Shown in pieces: positions 17,282-25,229 of a stretch of DNA of 64,000 nt. The notes under the pieces are model-generated. The model did not search any database. It saw only the letters and a list, made by a program, of their open reading frames with translations, and was not told where the DNA came from. Each line of letters opens with the position of its first letter. Within the stretch, counting starts at the first letter, position 1. Origin of the DNA: Holdemania sp. Marseille-P2844 (GTDB lineage: Bacteria > Bacillota_I > Bacilli_A > Erysipelotrichales > Erysipelotrichaceae); NCBI RefSeq assembly GCF_900120005.1, contig NZ_LT635453.1, forward strand, positions 344,263 through 408,262, written 5' to 3'. The position numbers were made by a program, and so were the translations under genes.

Positions 17282-18646
17282 CTATTTCATGAATTTCCGA
17301 ACAAGCTTTGCTTTCCAAGGAGAAACAGGCTGATAGCGGATTGGCAGGTCGATGAATGTTGATTTATTGACGATGCTTTTCATATGGGAGAAGGCTGCGA
17401 AGCTGGCATAACCATGATAACCGCCCATGCCGCTGTATCCAACGCCGCCGAAAGGCATCGCCGTGGTCGCTAAATGAATGATCGTGTCGTTAAGGCAACC
17501 GCCGCCGAAGGAACATTCGCGCAGGAAGCGATCCTGATGTTTATGATTTTCGCTGAACAGATAAGCGGCCAGCGGTTTCTCCCGCTGTTGGATAAAGCGC
17601 AGCGCTTCGCTGAAATGCGTATAGGTCAGAATCGGAAGGATCGGGCCGAAGATTTCTTCCTGCATTAAACTTGAATTGGGATCCGGATCGACGACCAATG
17701 TCGGCATGAGTTTGTGCTGGTTCCAGAGTCCGCCGTAAACAACCGGCTGATCCGCCAAGAGTTCATTCAGCCGCTGTTCATGTTTCTCATTGATGATTCG
17801 CGGATAGTTTTCATTTAATGTCGGATTTGTACCATACTGCCGTGTGATTTCAGAACGCAGCGCTTCGATCAACGGTTCTTTTACACGGGAATCCACTAAA
17901 ATGTAGTCTGGGGCCACACAGGTTTGTCCGGCGTTGAGCAGCTTGCCGAAAATGATCCGGCGTGCGGCCAGTTCGATATCGGCGGATGCGTCAACCAGAC
18001 ACGGACTCTTTCCGCCTAATTCCAAGGTTACCGGCGTCAGCCAGCGTGATGCCTTTTCCATCACCAGCCGGCCGACCTGGACGCCGCCAGTGAAAAAGAT
18101 CGTGTCGAAACGTTGTTCTAAGAGCTCGGTATTTTCTGCCCGGCCGCCCTCAATGACGGCGACATAACATTCGTCATAAATGATGTTCAGCAGCTTGGCA
18201 ATACAATGGGAGGTTGCCGGTGCATAAGCGGACGGTTTAACGATCGCACAGTTACCGGCGGCCAGTGCGCCGATCAGCGGACTCATCGTCAGCTGGAATG
18301 GATAATTCCACGGCGCCATGATCAAAGCCACGCCAAGTGGTTCGGCCATCGTGAAGCTGACAGCTGGAAATTGAGCTAACGGCGTCGGGACACGTTGGAA
18401 CCCCATCCATTTTTTTAAATTTTTTCGTGCGTAATTCAGTTCCTCAAAGACCATGCCGATCTCGGTCATATAAGACTCAAAATTAGATTTTCCCAGATCC
18501 TGTTTCAGAGCTTCCATGATTTCCAGTTCATGTTCCTGGATCACGCGTTTCAATAGCGTCAGCGCTTCGAAACGAAACGCATAGCTCAATGTCGCGTGCG
18601 TATTAAAATAAGCCCGCTGATTTTCTACACAGGTTTTAATATTCAT
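17282..18646 (-). CDS. aldehyde dehydrogenase family protein
   Basis: A 454-residue NAD(P)-dependent aldehyde dehydrogenase of the short class-3 type (coniferyl or fatty aldehyde dehydrogenase-like). The catalytic Glu lies in T-L-E-L-G-G-K-S-P and the catalytic Cys in N-A-G-Q-T-C-V-A-P-D-Y. P-W-N-Y-P-F and F-F-T-G-G form the cofactor site. It oxidises an aldehyde to its acid; the natural substrate is unknown. The ATG lies eight bases after AGGAGG. The gene is monocistronic with its own terminator. Confidence 0.92.
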   Translation of the reverse strand: MNIKTCVENQRAYFNTHATLSYAFRFEALTLLKRVIQEHELEIMEALKQDLGKSNFESYMTEIGMVFEELNYARKNLKKWMGFQRVPTPLAQFPAVSFTMAEPLGVALIMAPWNYPFQLTMSPLIGALAAGNCAIVKPSAYAPATSHCIAKLLNIIYDECYVAVIEGGRAENTELLEQRFDTIFFTGGVQVGRLVMEKASRWLTPVTLELGGKSPCLVDASADIELAARRIIFGKLLNAGQTCVAPDYILVDSRVKEPLIEALRSEITRQYGTNPTLNENYPRIINEKHEQRLNELLADQPVVYGGLWNQHKLMPTLVVDPDPNSSLMQEEIFGPILPILTYTHFSEALRFIQQREKPLAAYLFSENHKHQDRFLRECSFGGGCLNDTIIHLATTAMPFGGVGYSGMGGYHGYASFAAFSHMKSIVNKSTFIDLPIRYQPVSPWKAKLVRKFMK

Positions 18647-19184
18647 ACATAAATCCTCCTGTTTTCCTTATTGTATCACGAAGCGGGAAATGGCAGGTGA
18701 AAGAATGCTGAGATTCGTGAAAGGGAAGCGGATAAGCACTCCTTCTATTCCATCGACAGAATCTTCAGGTCTTCGCCGGCAATCAGATCTGATCGTTTTT
18801 GTGAAGAATTATGTTGATGCAGAATTGTTGATGAGTCTGTGATCTGAAAGTATCTTTAAAGCTGAAATTTTCATTCCCAACAGAATGAGAAAATCCAATA
18901 ATAAAATAAAAAATTAGAATATTTTGTTGCAGGAGTTCAACACCTACTTCATTTGAATTGACTTCAAGGAAGTCCCTCAATTTCTGATGTGAACGGCACA
19001 GGATCATTGCTTTCATGGATCAGGATAATCAAACTTAGTGGAAAGAATGATAAGCTGAACGGCAATCGGTTTGATCGCGCTGATTGTATCGCGGAGCGTG
19101 CTGGTGAATAGTTCAGGGTAGCTGAACGCTTAGCCTTGTATTAGTTTCTCTATTCCCGGTTTTCAACGAAAGAAAAAGAAGGTC
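18647..19184. other. gene-free stretch with a doubtful small ORF
   Basis: No supported gene. A 77-codon minus-strand frame (18783-19016) has a middle part that reads like protein but no clear ribosome site and no family I recognise. It may be the remnant of a lost gene. Confidence 0.4.
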
Positions 19185-19664
19185 TTAATCAAGGTCAAAA
19201 AGAACGTCTTCGTAATTTTGGACATAATATCGAAGATTCTTTCGACCTTTGCGAACGATCGTGTGTCCTTCGGCTTCCAACTTTGCTTTTTGCGCCAGGA
19301 CGCCGCCAGGATATTTCGGGTTCAGTTCCCCTTCCGCTTTAAGCGTCCGCCAATAGGGTGTTTCATCCTCTGATCGCTGGAAGCTGGCCCAGGCGGCAAT
19401 CGACACGAAAATGCCGGCGGTGATCGGTTCTGTAAAATCAGTGCCGCTGGTTCGGGCGAAGTATTCACGAAGCGTCCCGACAGTGATCACCTTACCCCAG
19501 GGCACACGTTTCATCATGCGGTCGTAGTCGATCGGCGGGGCAAAAAACATCCGGTTTCCACCGTATTTCTCAATACTTTTGGGATCGGTGATGATCTGAA
19601 TTTTTGGCATGTCTTTTTTGTCCTGCAGCATGGCGTTGAAATCTTTTAATTCTTCGTTGGCCAT
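19185..19664 (-). CDS. MGMT family protein (alkyltransferase-like)
   Basis: A 159-residue protein related to methylated-DNA cysteine methyltransferases. The region V-P-W-G-K-V-I-T-V-G-T-L-R-E-Y-F matches the helix-turn-helix part of the MGMT DNA-binding domain. The P-C-H-R active-site motif is absent, so it is not a suicide methyltransferase; it resembles alkyltransferase-like proteins that may flag lesions for repair. The conserved T-P-Y-W-R-T-L-K and P-G-G blocks are present. The ATG at 19664 follows GAGGTG at a good distance; a longer start at 19736 lacks a ribosome site. Confidence 0.8.
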   Translation of the reverse strand: MANEELKDFNAMLQDKKDMPKIQIITDPKSIEKYGGNRMFFAPPIDYDRMMKRVPWGKVITVGTLREYFARTSGTDFTEPITAGIFVSIAAWASFQRSEDETPYWRTLKAEGELNPKYPGGVLAQKAKLEAEGHTIVRKGRKNLRYYVQNYEDVLFDLD

Positions 19665-20020
19665 AAAATCACCTCTTGCCTTAAGCATAGCGGCTTTTGT
19701 AACTTCCTGCAATGAGACTGTTTTATAAATTTCCAACTATTTCATAACTCAAATTTTATTTCTCGTTACTGTTTGCCGTGCAGAGGAAAAATTCAATTTG
19801 CCCGCACAGTTTGGAAAGAAGCAGGATGACAACGGAAAAGATCCGTATTCTTTTCATGCGGGTGAGTCGAGACTGCCGGTCAGCTATGCCTGAGATGGGA
19901 GATGGTAGAGAAATACAATTCCTTATGCGACCATGCTGCGCGGATTTCTTTGAACGCTCTGCCGCACGGTGTTCGCTCACTACTCAGGGGAAAGTCAGAC
20001 TGGGGATGACGTTTAATAAA

Positions 20021-20200
20021 AGGTCAGGAACTGTTGAAGTGAATACCGTGATCAAGACGGCCGGCATGAAATCCAAACGGGAAGAAGCGCTGGCATTCTA
20101 TGGCATTACGCCGCAGACGGCGGTGATCGGCGATTGTAAGCGCGTCGGCTGGGTGATGGAAGCGACGCATGTCGGATATTTCTTCGCAATGAGCTTATAG
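20021..20200 (+). pseudogene. C-terminal remnant of an NADH:flavin oxidoreductase
   Basis: The last 55-60 codons of an open frame match the C terminus of 2-enoate reductase or NADH:flavin oxidoreductase proteins: V-I-K-T-A-G-M-K-S-K-R-E-E-A, then V-I-G-D-C-K-R-V-G, then E-A-T-H-V-G-Y-F. The G-D-C motif normally contacts the pyridine nucleotide/FAD domain. The upstream 600 residues of the enzyme are missing and the earlier part of the frame (19778-20020) looks like unrelated intergenic sequence. This is a deletion relic. Confidence 0.7.
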
Positions 20201-20234
20201 AGGGAATCAGTTCTCAATCCTCATGATTAAAATG

Positions 20235-20267
20235 AAAAAGGAAAGCCGACAAAGACTTTCCTTTTTT
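20235..20267 (+). terminator. bidirectional terminator hairpin
   Basis: AAAAAGGAAAG (20235-20245) pairs with CTTTCCTTTTT (20256-20266), with T and A tracts on both sides. It follows the oxidoreductase relic and the end of the leftward membrane-protein gene. Confidence 0.75.
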
Positions 20268-20336
20268 ACGGTCAATTAACAGACAAGATTGCTTTGAAAT
20301 CAGTTTTTCTGGGAAACAGGCGAAAGAAAAATTGCA

Positions 20337-20804
20337 TTATCCGCAATTTCGGGCATGGTTCCAATGGATTCCGATATGACCGATACCCAAAATCACAACA
20401 GATACGCAGAGGAATGGATTGTGGTTAGCGATTCCCAGCAGGAAAAAAGCCATGACCGGCAAAGTCGCGCCCGCAACCGGAATCTTGAGAAAAGGGGCAT
20501 AGAAATCCCGCAGCGTCTGCGGACTTCGAAAATAATGGATCCAGAAGCCTTCGTAGCCCAGCATCATCGCCAGGGACAAAAGAAAACAAAGCTGTTCCCG
20601 AAATCCTGAATAAGCTGATTGACTCTCGAAGAAGGCAAACACGGTAACCAGAACCTGACCGATTCTTTCCATGCGTACCAGCGATGGTTTTTCTTTTGCC
20701 ACCGCGACTTCGTAACCTTGCGGTTTGTGCCACGTCCAGAAGAGATTGGGCAGAAACAAGCCGGTCAAATAGATCAGACCTGGGAATGAGAATTTCCACG
20801 ACAT
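20337..20804 (-). CDS. hypothetical multi-pass membrane protein
   Basis: A 155-residue hydrophobic protein with about five transmembrane segments (residues 7-24, 45-60, 68-85, 105-125 and 130-147). No family was recognised. The ATG at 20804 follows AAAGGTG. The gene lies just after the TetR gene on the same strand, 66 bases away, so it may be cotranscribed. It could be part of the same response, but nothing in it shows function. Confidence 0.65.
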   Translation of the reverse strand: MSWKFSFPGLIYLTGLFLPNLFWTWHKPQGYEVAVAKEKPSLVRMERIGQVLVTVFAFFESQSAYSGFREQLCFLLSLAMMLGYEGFWIHYFRSPQTLRDFYAPFLKIPVAGATLPVMAFFLLGIANHNPFLCVSVVILGIGHIGIHWNHARNCG

Positions 20805-20870
20805 AGGAACACCTTTTTCTAAAATTATCAAAAAGAAAAATATGACTTGAATTCATCAGAGATGCAGAGG

Positions 20871-21470
20871 TTAAGCTGGAAGGTTTAAATTTAAAGCAAC
20901 TTCCAGCGCTTTGCCGATACAGGCTGAAAACATTAAATCAAAGTAAACCGCAAGTTCTTTCGCGGGTATAGTCATCCCTTCTTCAACCCAATCCGCAATT
21001 ACGGCCATGGATCCTTTGGAATGATAATTGATGACAAAGTTGATTCGTTGGGTATCGACTTCTTTTAGCAAGCCCTGATCTTTATAATCCCTGATTGTCA
21101 ATTCTGCGCACATCCGGAGGTTTTCCTGTGTTTCTTTCAGCATATAGCTGATCAGATCGTTTTGTCCGCGGATTTTAAGTGCTTGCAGATAAAAGGCTTT
21201 AGCCCTTTCCATTTCGCCAAGATAGAGAGGAGAAATCGCATCCCAATTTGAGGTTGGACCATCAATAATTTTGCGAACTGGCAGCGTGATATCCTGATGA
21301 AAAATCCAACAGATCAGTTCTTCTTTGTCACAGAAATGATAGTAGAAGGTTCCCCGATTGATATTACATTGATCAGCTAACTCCTGGACAGTGATGCTTT
21401 CTAATTTTCTTTGCATACACATTGATTTTAAGGCATTTGCTAGTAAATTCCGTGTTAAGCTGTTTCGCAT
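20871..21470 (-). CDS. TetR/AcrR family transcriptional regulator
   Basis: A 199-residue repressor. The N-terminal DNA-binding part has the TetR helix-turn-helix (I-T-V-Q-E-L-A-D-Q-C-N-I-N-R-G-T-F-Y-Y-H-F, residues 25-46); the C-terminal ligand domain is of the TetR_C_8 kind. It is divergent from a secreted flavin reductase gene (154-base gap) holding two overlapping palindromes, so it probably represses that gene and itself until an inducer, perhaps the reductase's substrate, is bound. Confidence 0.9.
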   Translation of the reverse strand: MRNSLTRNLLANALKSMCMQRKLESITVQELADQCNINRGTFYYHFCDKEELICWIFHQDITLPVRKIIDGPTSNWDAISPLYLGEMERAKAFYLQALKIRGQNDLISYMLKETQENLRMCAELTIRDYKDQGLLKEVDTQRINFVINYHSKGSMAVIADWVEEGMTIPAKELAVYFDLMFSACIGKALEVALNLNLPA

Positions 21471-21496
21471 TATAGATCCCCTCCCTTTCTAATTTC

Positions 21497-21528
21497 AACA
21501 TTTTATGTGAAATGTTGAACAATTCAAC
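21497..21528. promoter_or_regulatory. candidate TetR operator palindromes
   Basis: AACATTT-N6-AAATGTT covers 21497-21516 and GTTGAA-N3-TTCAAC covers 21514-21528. The two overlap by three bases in the divergent promoter region. They lie upstream of a TATAAT at 21549-21554. Confidence 0.5.
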
Positions 21529-21624
21529 AATAATCCTTTAGTTGTCGATATAATTTAAGTTTAACACATGCTATTCTGGAGTCAACAATAGTCATGATAA
21601 TGGACTAATCTGAAGGAGGAACTT

Positions 21625-23397
21625 ATGCGAAGCGTAAAGAAATTAACGACAAGTTTTATCAGTCTTTTGCTTATGGTCTCTTTAACGGGATGCCAGAATG
21701 AACCAACGTCACAGCCAGCATCTTCGACAGGCTATACGCCGGGTACTTATGAAGGAGTTGGAGCGGGCATGAATGGAGAAGTTCATGTCGCTGTTACCTT
21801 TGATAAGGATTCTATTACCGCGATTGAAATCAAAGATAATGTGGAAACCATTTCAATCTCGAAACCGGCTTTGACAAGACTGCCACAGGATATTGTGCAA
21901 AATCAATCGTTAAATGTGGACTTGGCCAGCGGCGCAACGATTTCCAGCAATGCGGTGATTACCGCTGTCGGTGAGGCCGTCAAGCAAGCAGGTGGAGATG
22001 TAGATGCTTTAAAAAGCAAAGCGAAACCTGAAATTGAAGTCCAACCGGATGAGCAGACGGAAACGGATATTGTTGTCGTCGGCAGCGGTCTGGCTGGAGT
22101 GTCAGCCGCGTTGGAAGCCGCAAATCGGGGAAAATCGGTGCTGTTGGTGGAAAAGATGGAAGCCTATGGCGGATCCTCTGCACAATCCGGAGGGGCTGTT
22201 TGTTACACGCTGGAAAATTCTGATTTTACAGAACAAGATTATGCGGAATGGTTGATCCAGATGGGGCATGACGGAGAAAACATCAACGAAGAATTAATTC
22301 GGAAGATCGCCTCAATGACAGGGGATAGTCTTGAATTTTTACGCGATCGAGCTGGTGTTGACATTTCTTTTCCGGTTCGGGAAACATTGGCACACAATAC
22401 GGTTTCTTATCTGGTTTCAACAAAGAAAAGTGTTGTTCTCGGAGCAGGCGGTTTAATTATTGAACCTTTCATCGAAAAATTAACTGCGATGAATAACGTT
22501 ACACTGTTAAACCGGACAAAAGCAGAATCGTTGATTGTTGATGATACAGGCGCTGTATGCGGCATTCAGGCAGTCAGAGCTGATGGTAGTTCACTGACGG
22601 TAAAAGCGGATGCGGTAATTCTCGCGACAGGCGGCTGGGACCGAAATTCGGAACTTACAGAAAAACTGGCTCCAGGCTTTGCCAACAGTGTTCATTTAAC
22701 TGGAACCGGAAATACTGGGGATGGCATATTGATGGCGGAAGCTATCGGTGCAGCGATCAATGAACAATTACCAGCTTGCGTGGATGGATTTATGGGCTTG
22801 CCGGTTACGCTGACCAGTGATTTTATTTTAGTAAATCAACAGGGAGAACGTTTTGTCAACGAGAACACAGTGAATATTGAAGTCTTTAATGCCATTGCCC
22901 GGCAGGAAGGTGGGCTACATTATTATATTTATGACGCGAATGAACTCTTTGAATTCGTAAATACGACAGATCGTGCAGCACTGGAATCTGCAGCTCAGGC
23001 AGGCACTGTGCTGAGCGCGGATACGATTGAAGAATTAGCTGAGCAAATAAAGGTGGATCCTTCAGCTTTACGTGTAACGGTGGACCGTTACAACAGTTTT
23101 GCAGGAGGTCAGGATTCAGATTTTGGCAAAGATATGACAAACGTGCAGCCATTTGAAAACGGACCTTTTTATGCAATGTCGGGTGTTCCCTATATTATGA
23201 CGGCTTATGGCGGACCTGTTGTCGATGAAGAGTGCCGCGTTCTTAATCAGGAAGGGCATATCATTTCAGGGCTATACGCAGCTGGTGAACTTGCGGCTTC
23301 TAATTGGACCGGACAGGATTCGATTGGACATGGGATGAGCCTGCAGGATGCGATGAGTACGGGACGGCTCGCCGCGCTATCAGCATCAAGAGAATAA
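21625..23397 (+). CDS. secreted FMN-binding/FAD-dependent reductase lipoprotein (TetR-controlled)
   Basis: A 590-residue exported flavoprotein. It starts with a lipoprotein signal whose lipobox is L-T-G-C. One FMN-binding domain (about residues 38-120) carries S-G-A-T-I-S-S, the type of site flavinylated by ApbE. The FAD_binding_2 domain begins with D-I-V-V-V-G-S-G-L-A-G-V near residue 148 and ends with G-L-Y-A-A-G-E. It should reduce an organic acceptor outside the cell. Compared with the protein at 0.5-2.9 kb it has one FMN domain instead of two. The ATG follows AAGGAGG. Confidence 0.88.
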   Translation: MRSVKKLTTSFISLLLMVSLTGCQNEPTSQPASSTGYTPGTYEGVGAGMNGEVHVAVTFDKDSITAIEIKDNVETISISKPALTRLPQDIVQNQSLNVDLASGATISSNAVITAVGEAVKQAGGDVDALKSKAKPEIEVQPDEQTETDIVVVGSGLAGVSAALEAANRGKSVLLVEKMEAYGGSSAQSGGAVCYTLENSDFTEQDYAEWLIQMGHDGENINEELIRKIASMTGDSLEFLRDRAGVDISFPVRETLAHNTVSYLVSTKKSVVLGAGGLIIEPFIEKLTAMNNVTLLNRTKAESLIVDDTGAVCGIQAVRADGSSLTVKADAVILATGGWDRNSELTEKLAPGFANSVHLTGTGNTGDGILMAEAIGAAINEQLPACVDGFMGLPVTLTSDFILVNQQGERFVNENTVNIEVFNAIARQEGGLHYYIYDANELFEFVNTTDRAALESAAQAGTVLSADTIEELAEQIKVDPSALRVTVDRYNSFAGGQDSDFGKDMTNVQPFENGPFYAMSGVPYIMTAYGGPVVDEECRVLNQEGHIISGLYAAGELAASNWTGQDSIGHGMSLQDAMSTGRLAALSASRE

Positions 23398-23417
23398 AAT
23401 ACGTCAGATTGCCCATC

Positions 23418-23459
23418 AGGAAACGAGGTTTTCATGAAGGTCTCGTTTTCCTGTTTTTC
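23418..23459 (+). terminator. terminator after the TetR-linked flavin reductase gene
   Basis: AGGAAACGAG (23418-23427) pairs with CTCGTTTTCCT (23442-23452) with one bulge. GTTTTTC follows. Confidence 0.7.
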
Positions 23460-23465
23460 TATATT

Positions 23466-23501
23466 ACATAAAAAACGGAAGACGCTTTGATCTTCCGTTT
23501 A
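23466..23501 (-). terminator. terminator after rodA
   Basis: AAACGGAAGA (23473-23482) pairs with TCTTCCGTTT (23491-23500). The minus strand continues into a T-run (TTTTTT). The stem lies 40 bases past the rodA stop. Confidence 0.8.
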
Positions 23502-23540
23502 TCATTTTCTGCATTCCCGGCATTGGGACAGGGGCTTAAG

Positions 23541-24737
23541 CTAGTGCATCAGCCGGCTCTTGTTTTCTGAACTCATCTGGAACACGATTGCCAGCGGAAT
23601 CATATACGACAACATACTTGAGCCGCCGTAGGAAATAAACGGCAGCGTAATGCCGGTGATCGGAAACAAACCGGTGATCATGCCCATGTTGACCAGCTGC
23701 TGAAACAATAACATGCCGATCATCCCCGCGACCATATACCGCTCGCGCGGCTGATCATGCCGCGAGGCGATGCTGATCAGCTTTAAATCGAACGCCGTCA
23801 ATAACGCGACGACCGAAGTCGTGCCGAGAAATCCGAAATTCTGACCAATGACAGAGAAAATGAAGTCAGTTTGCGGCTCTGGAAAACGAATCAGGACTTC
23901 GCGGAAGCCATGGCCCGTTAAGCCGGAGGAACCGATCGTTAATAACGAGGTATACAGCTGGTTGCCCCAGGTATTGATGTATTTCTCCGTTTCCAGCCAG
24001 CCGTAAATCCGCCGCATTTTATAACCTCCGCCTAAGACGGAGGATAAAAGATTCGGATAAAACTTGAACATGAAGATCAGTCCGCCGAAGCCGATGACTA
24101 AACCGGCCGCGCCCAGCCAGACCCATTCCTTGCGGACGCCCGAGACCGCCAGCATGACCAGGATACTGACGATGATGATTAGCGGGATCCCGGTATCGGG
24201 TTCCAAAAAGATCAGAATCAGCGGCGGGACGGCGATCTTGCCGACTTCCCAGAACAATTTGAAATCACTCGCAAACGACATTTCCGTCTTCCCGAGGTTA
24301 TGCTCGTGGATAATATTGGCAACCATGATGATCAGCACGACCTTCATGAACTCGCTGGGCTGAAAGGTGCCCAACCCGGGGATCTGATACCAGGCCGTCG
24401 TTCCGTTGATCGGTCGGATAAACCGGTCCGGCAGGTTGATCACATACTTATCCACCAGTAAAATCGCTAACAGCACCATCAGAATCCAGTAAAAGATTTT
24501 GACGCCGGTAAATAACCGGTCGCTGCCAAACCGCGTCAGAAAGGCCAGCATCAGAAAGCCGATCGCATACCACATGCCCTGTTTCAGCCACAGATGCGTA
24601 CCCTGCAAGCGCGTCGCCATGATCGGATCGGCGCAGTAGATCGCCAATAACGAAACGCAGGTCATCGCCAAAAGCAGAAGCATCAGCGTCCGGTCGATAT
24701 GGAATTTCTTGTGGATCCGTTCCGGCTGTTGGCTCAT
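23541..24737 (-). CDS. rodA: peptidoglycan polymerase RodA (FtsW/RodA/SpoVE family)
   Basis: A 398-residue SEDS membrane protein with about ten transmembrane segments. SEDS proteins polymerise glycan strands from lipid II and work with a class B penicillin-binding protein. The conserved segments P-F-I-S-Y-G-G-S-S near the C terminus, E-P-D-T-G (catalytic Asp region) and F-Q-P-S-E-F-M-K are present. The lack of a long cytoplasmic N terminus and the wall-elongation type sequence favour RodA over FtsW. The start overlaps the stop of the upstream GNAT gene by four bases, so the two are coupled. No mreBCD or PBP2 is nearby. Confidence 0.88.
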   Translation of the reverse strand: MSQQPERIHKKFHIDRTLMLLLLAMTCVSLLAIYCADPIMATRLQGTHLWLKQGMWYAIGFLMLAFLTRFGSDRLFTGVKIFYWILMVLLAILLVDKYVINLPDRFIRPINGTTAWYQIPGLGTFQPSEFMKVVLIIMVANIIHEHNLGKTEMSFASDFKLFWEVGKIAVPPLILIFLEPDTGIPLIIIVSILVMLAVSGVRKEWVWLGAAGLVIGFGGLIFMFKFYPNLLSSVLGGGYKMRRIYGWLETEKYINTWGNQLYTSLLTIGSSGLTGHGFREVLIRFPEPQTDFIFSVIGQNFGFLGTTSVVALLTAFDLKLISIASRHDQPRERYMVAGMIGMLLFQQLVNMGMITGLFPITGITLPFISYGGSSMLSYMIPLAIVFQMSSENKSRLMH

Positions 24738-25159
24738 AGCACTTTCTCCATCGTGACGTGACGAATGCCGGCCTCATAAAATGGCTCGGACACCGTGGTA
24801 TATCCCAGCGATGCGTAGAAACCTTCAACTTGCGCCTGAGCATGCAAAACGATCTTCTTAAAGCGTGCCAGATGCGGATCTTTTTCAATCTCACGCATCA
24901 TCAACGCTCCGACATGCTGCCCACGATAAGACTTCAGGACGGCTACCCGTCCGATGTGAATTTCCTCGCCGAAGTCCAGTCCCCGGCAGCAGGCAACCGC
25001 TTCGCCCGCCTCGTTTTCCACCAGCCAGTGCATGGCGGTATCGTCGTCCTGATCCTGTTCAATATGCAGGTCGACCTGTTGTTCTATGACAAAGACTTCT
25101 GTGCGGATTCTGACAATCCGGAAGAAATCCGCCTGTGTTTCAGCAAACTTGGTTTTCAT
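24734..25159 (-). CDS. GNAT family N-acetyltransferase
   Basis: A 141-residue acetyltransferase of the ElaA/YjcF kind. The acetyl-CoA-binding motif is V-A-V-L-K-S-Y-R-G-Q-H-V-G-A-L-M near residue 75, and the C-terminal A-Q-V-E-G-F-Y-A-S-L-G-Y block is typical. The acceptor is unknown. The ATG at 25159 lies 13 bases after GGAG; a TTG at 25168 is only four bases from it, so the start is uncertain by three codons. It overlaps rodA by four bases. Confidence 0.85.
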   Translation of the reverse strand: MKTKFAETQADFFRIVRIRTEVFVIEQQVDLHIEQDQDDDTAMHWLVENEAGEAVACCRGLDFGEEIHIGRVAVLKSYRGQHVGALMMREIEKDPHLARFKKIVLHAQAQVEGFYASLGYTTVSEPFYEAGIRHVTMEKVL

Positions 25160-25182
25160 GAAAGTCAAACCACTCCTTTCAT

Positions 25183-25211
25183 TTGAATCTGATGTACAAT
25201 AATGGTATCAT
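25183..25211 (+). promoter_or_regulatory. sigma-A type promoter of the PTS-like gene
   Basis: TTGAAT (25183-25188) and TATCAT (25206-25211) are separated by 17 bases. They lie 19 bases before the start codon and its GAGGTG site. Confidence 0.65.
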
Positions 25212-25229
25212 AATAGGCGAGGTGATGGT

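Noticed and set aside
18783..19016. 77-codon minus-strand ORF
   Set aside because: Part reads like protein but there is no clear ribosome site or family, so it is not called as a gene.
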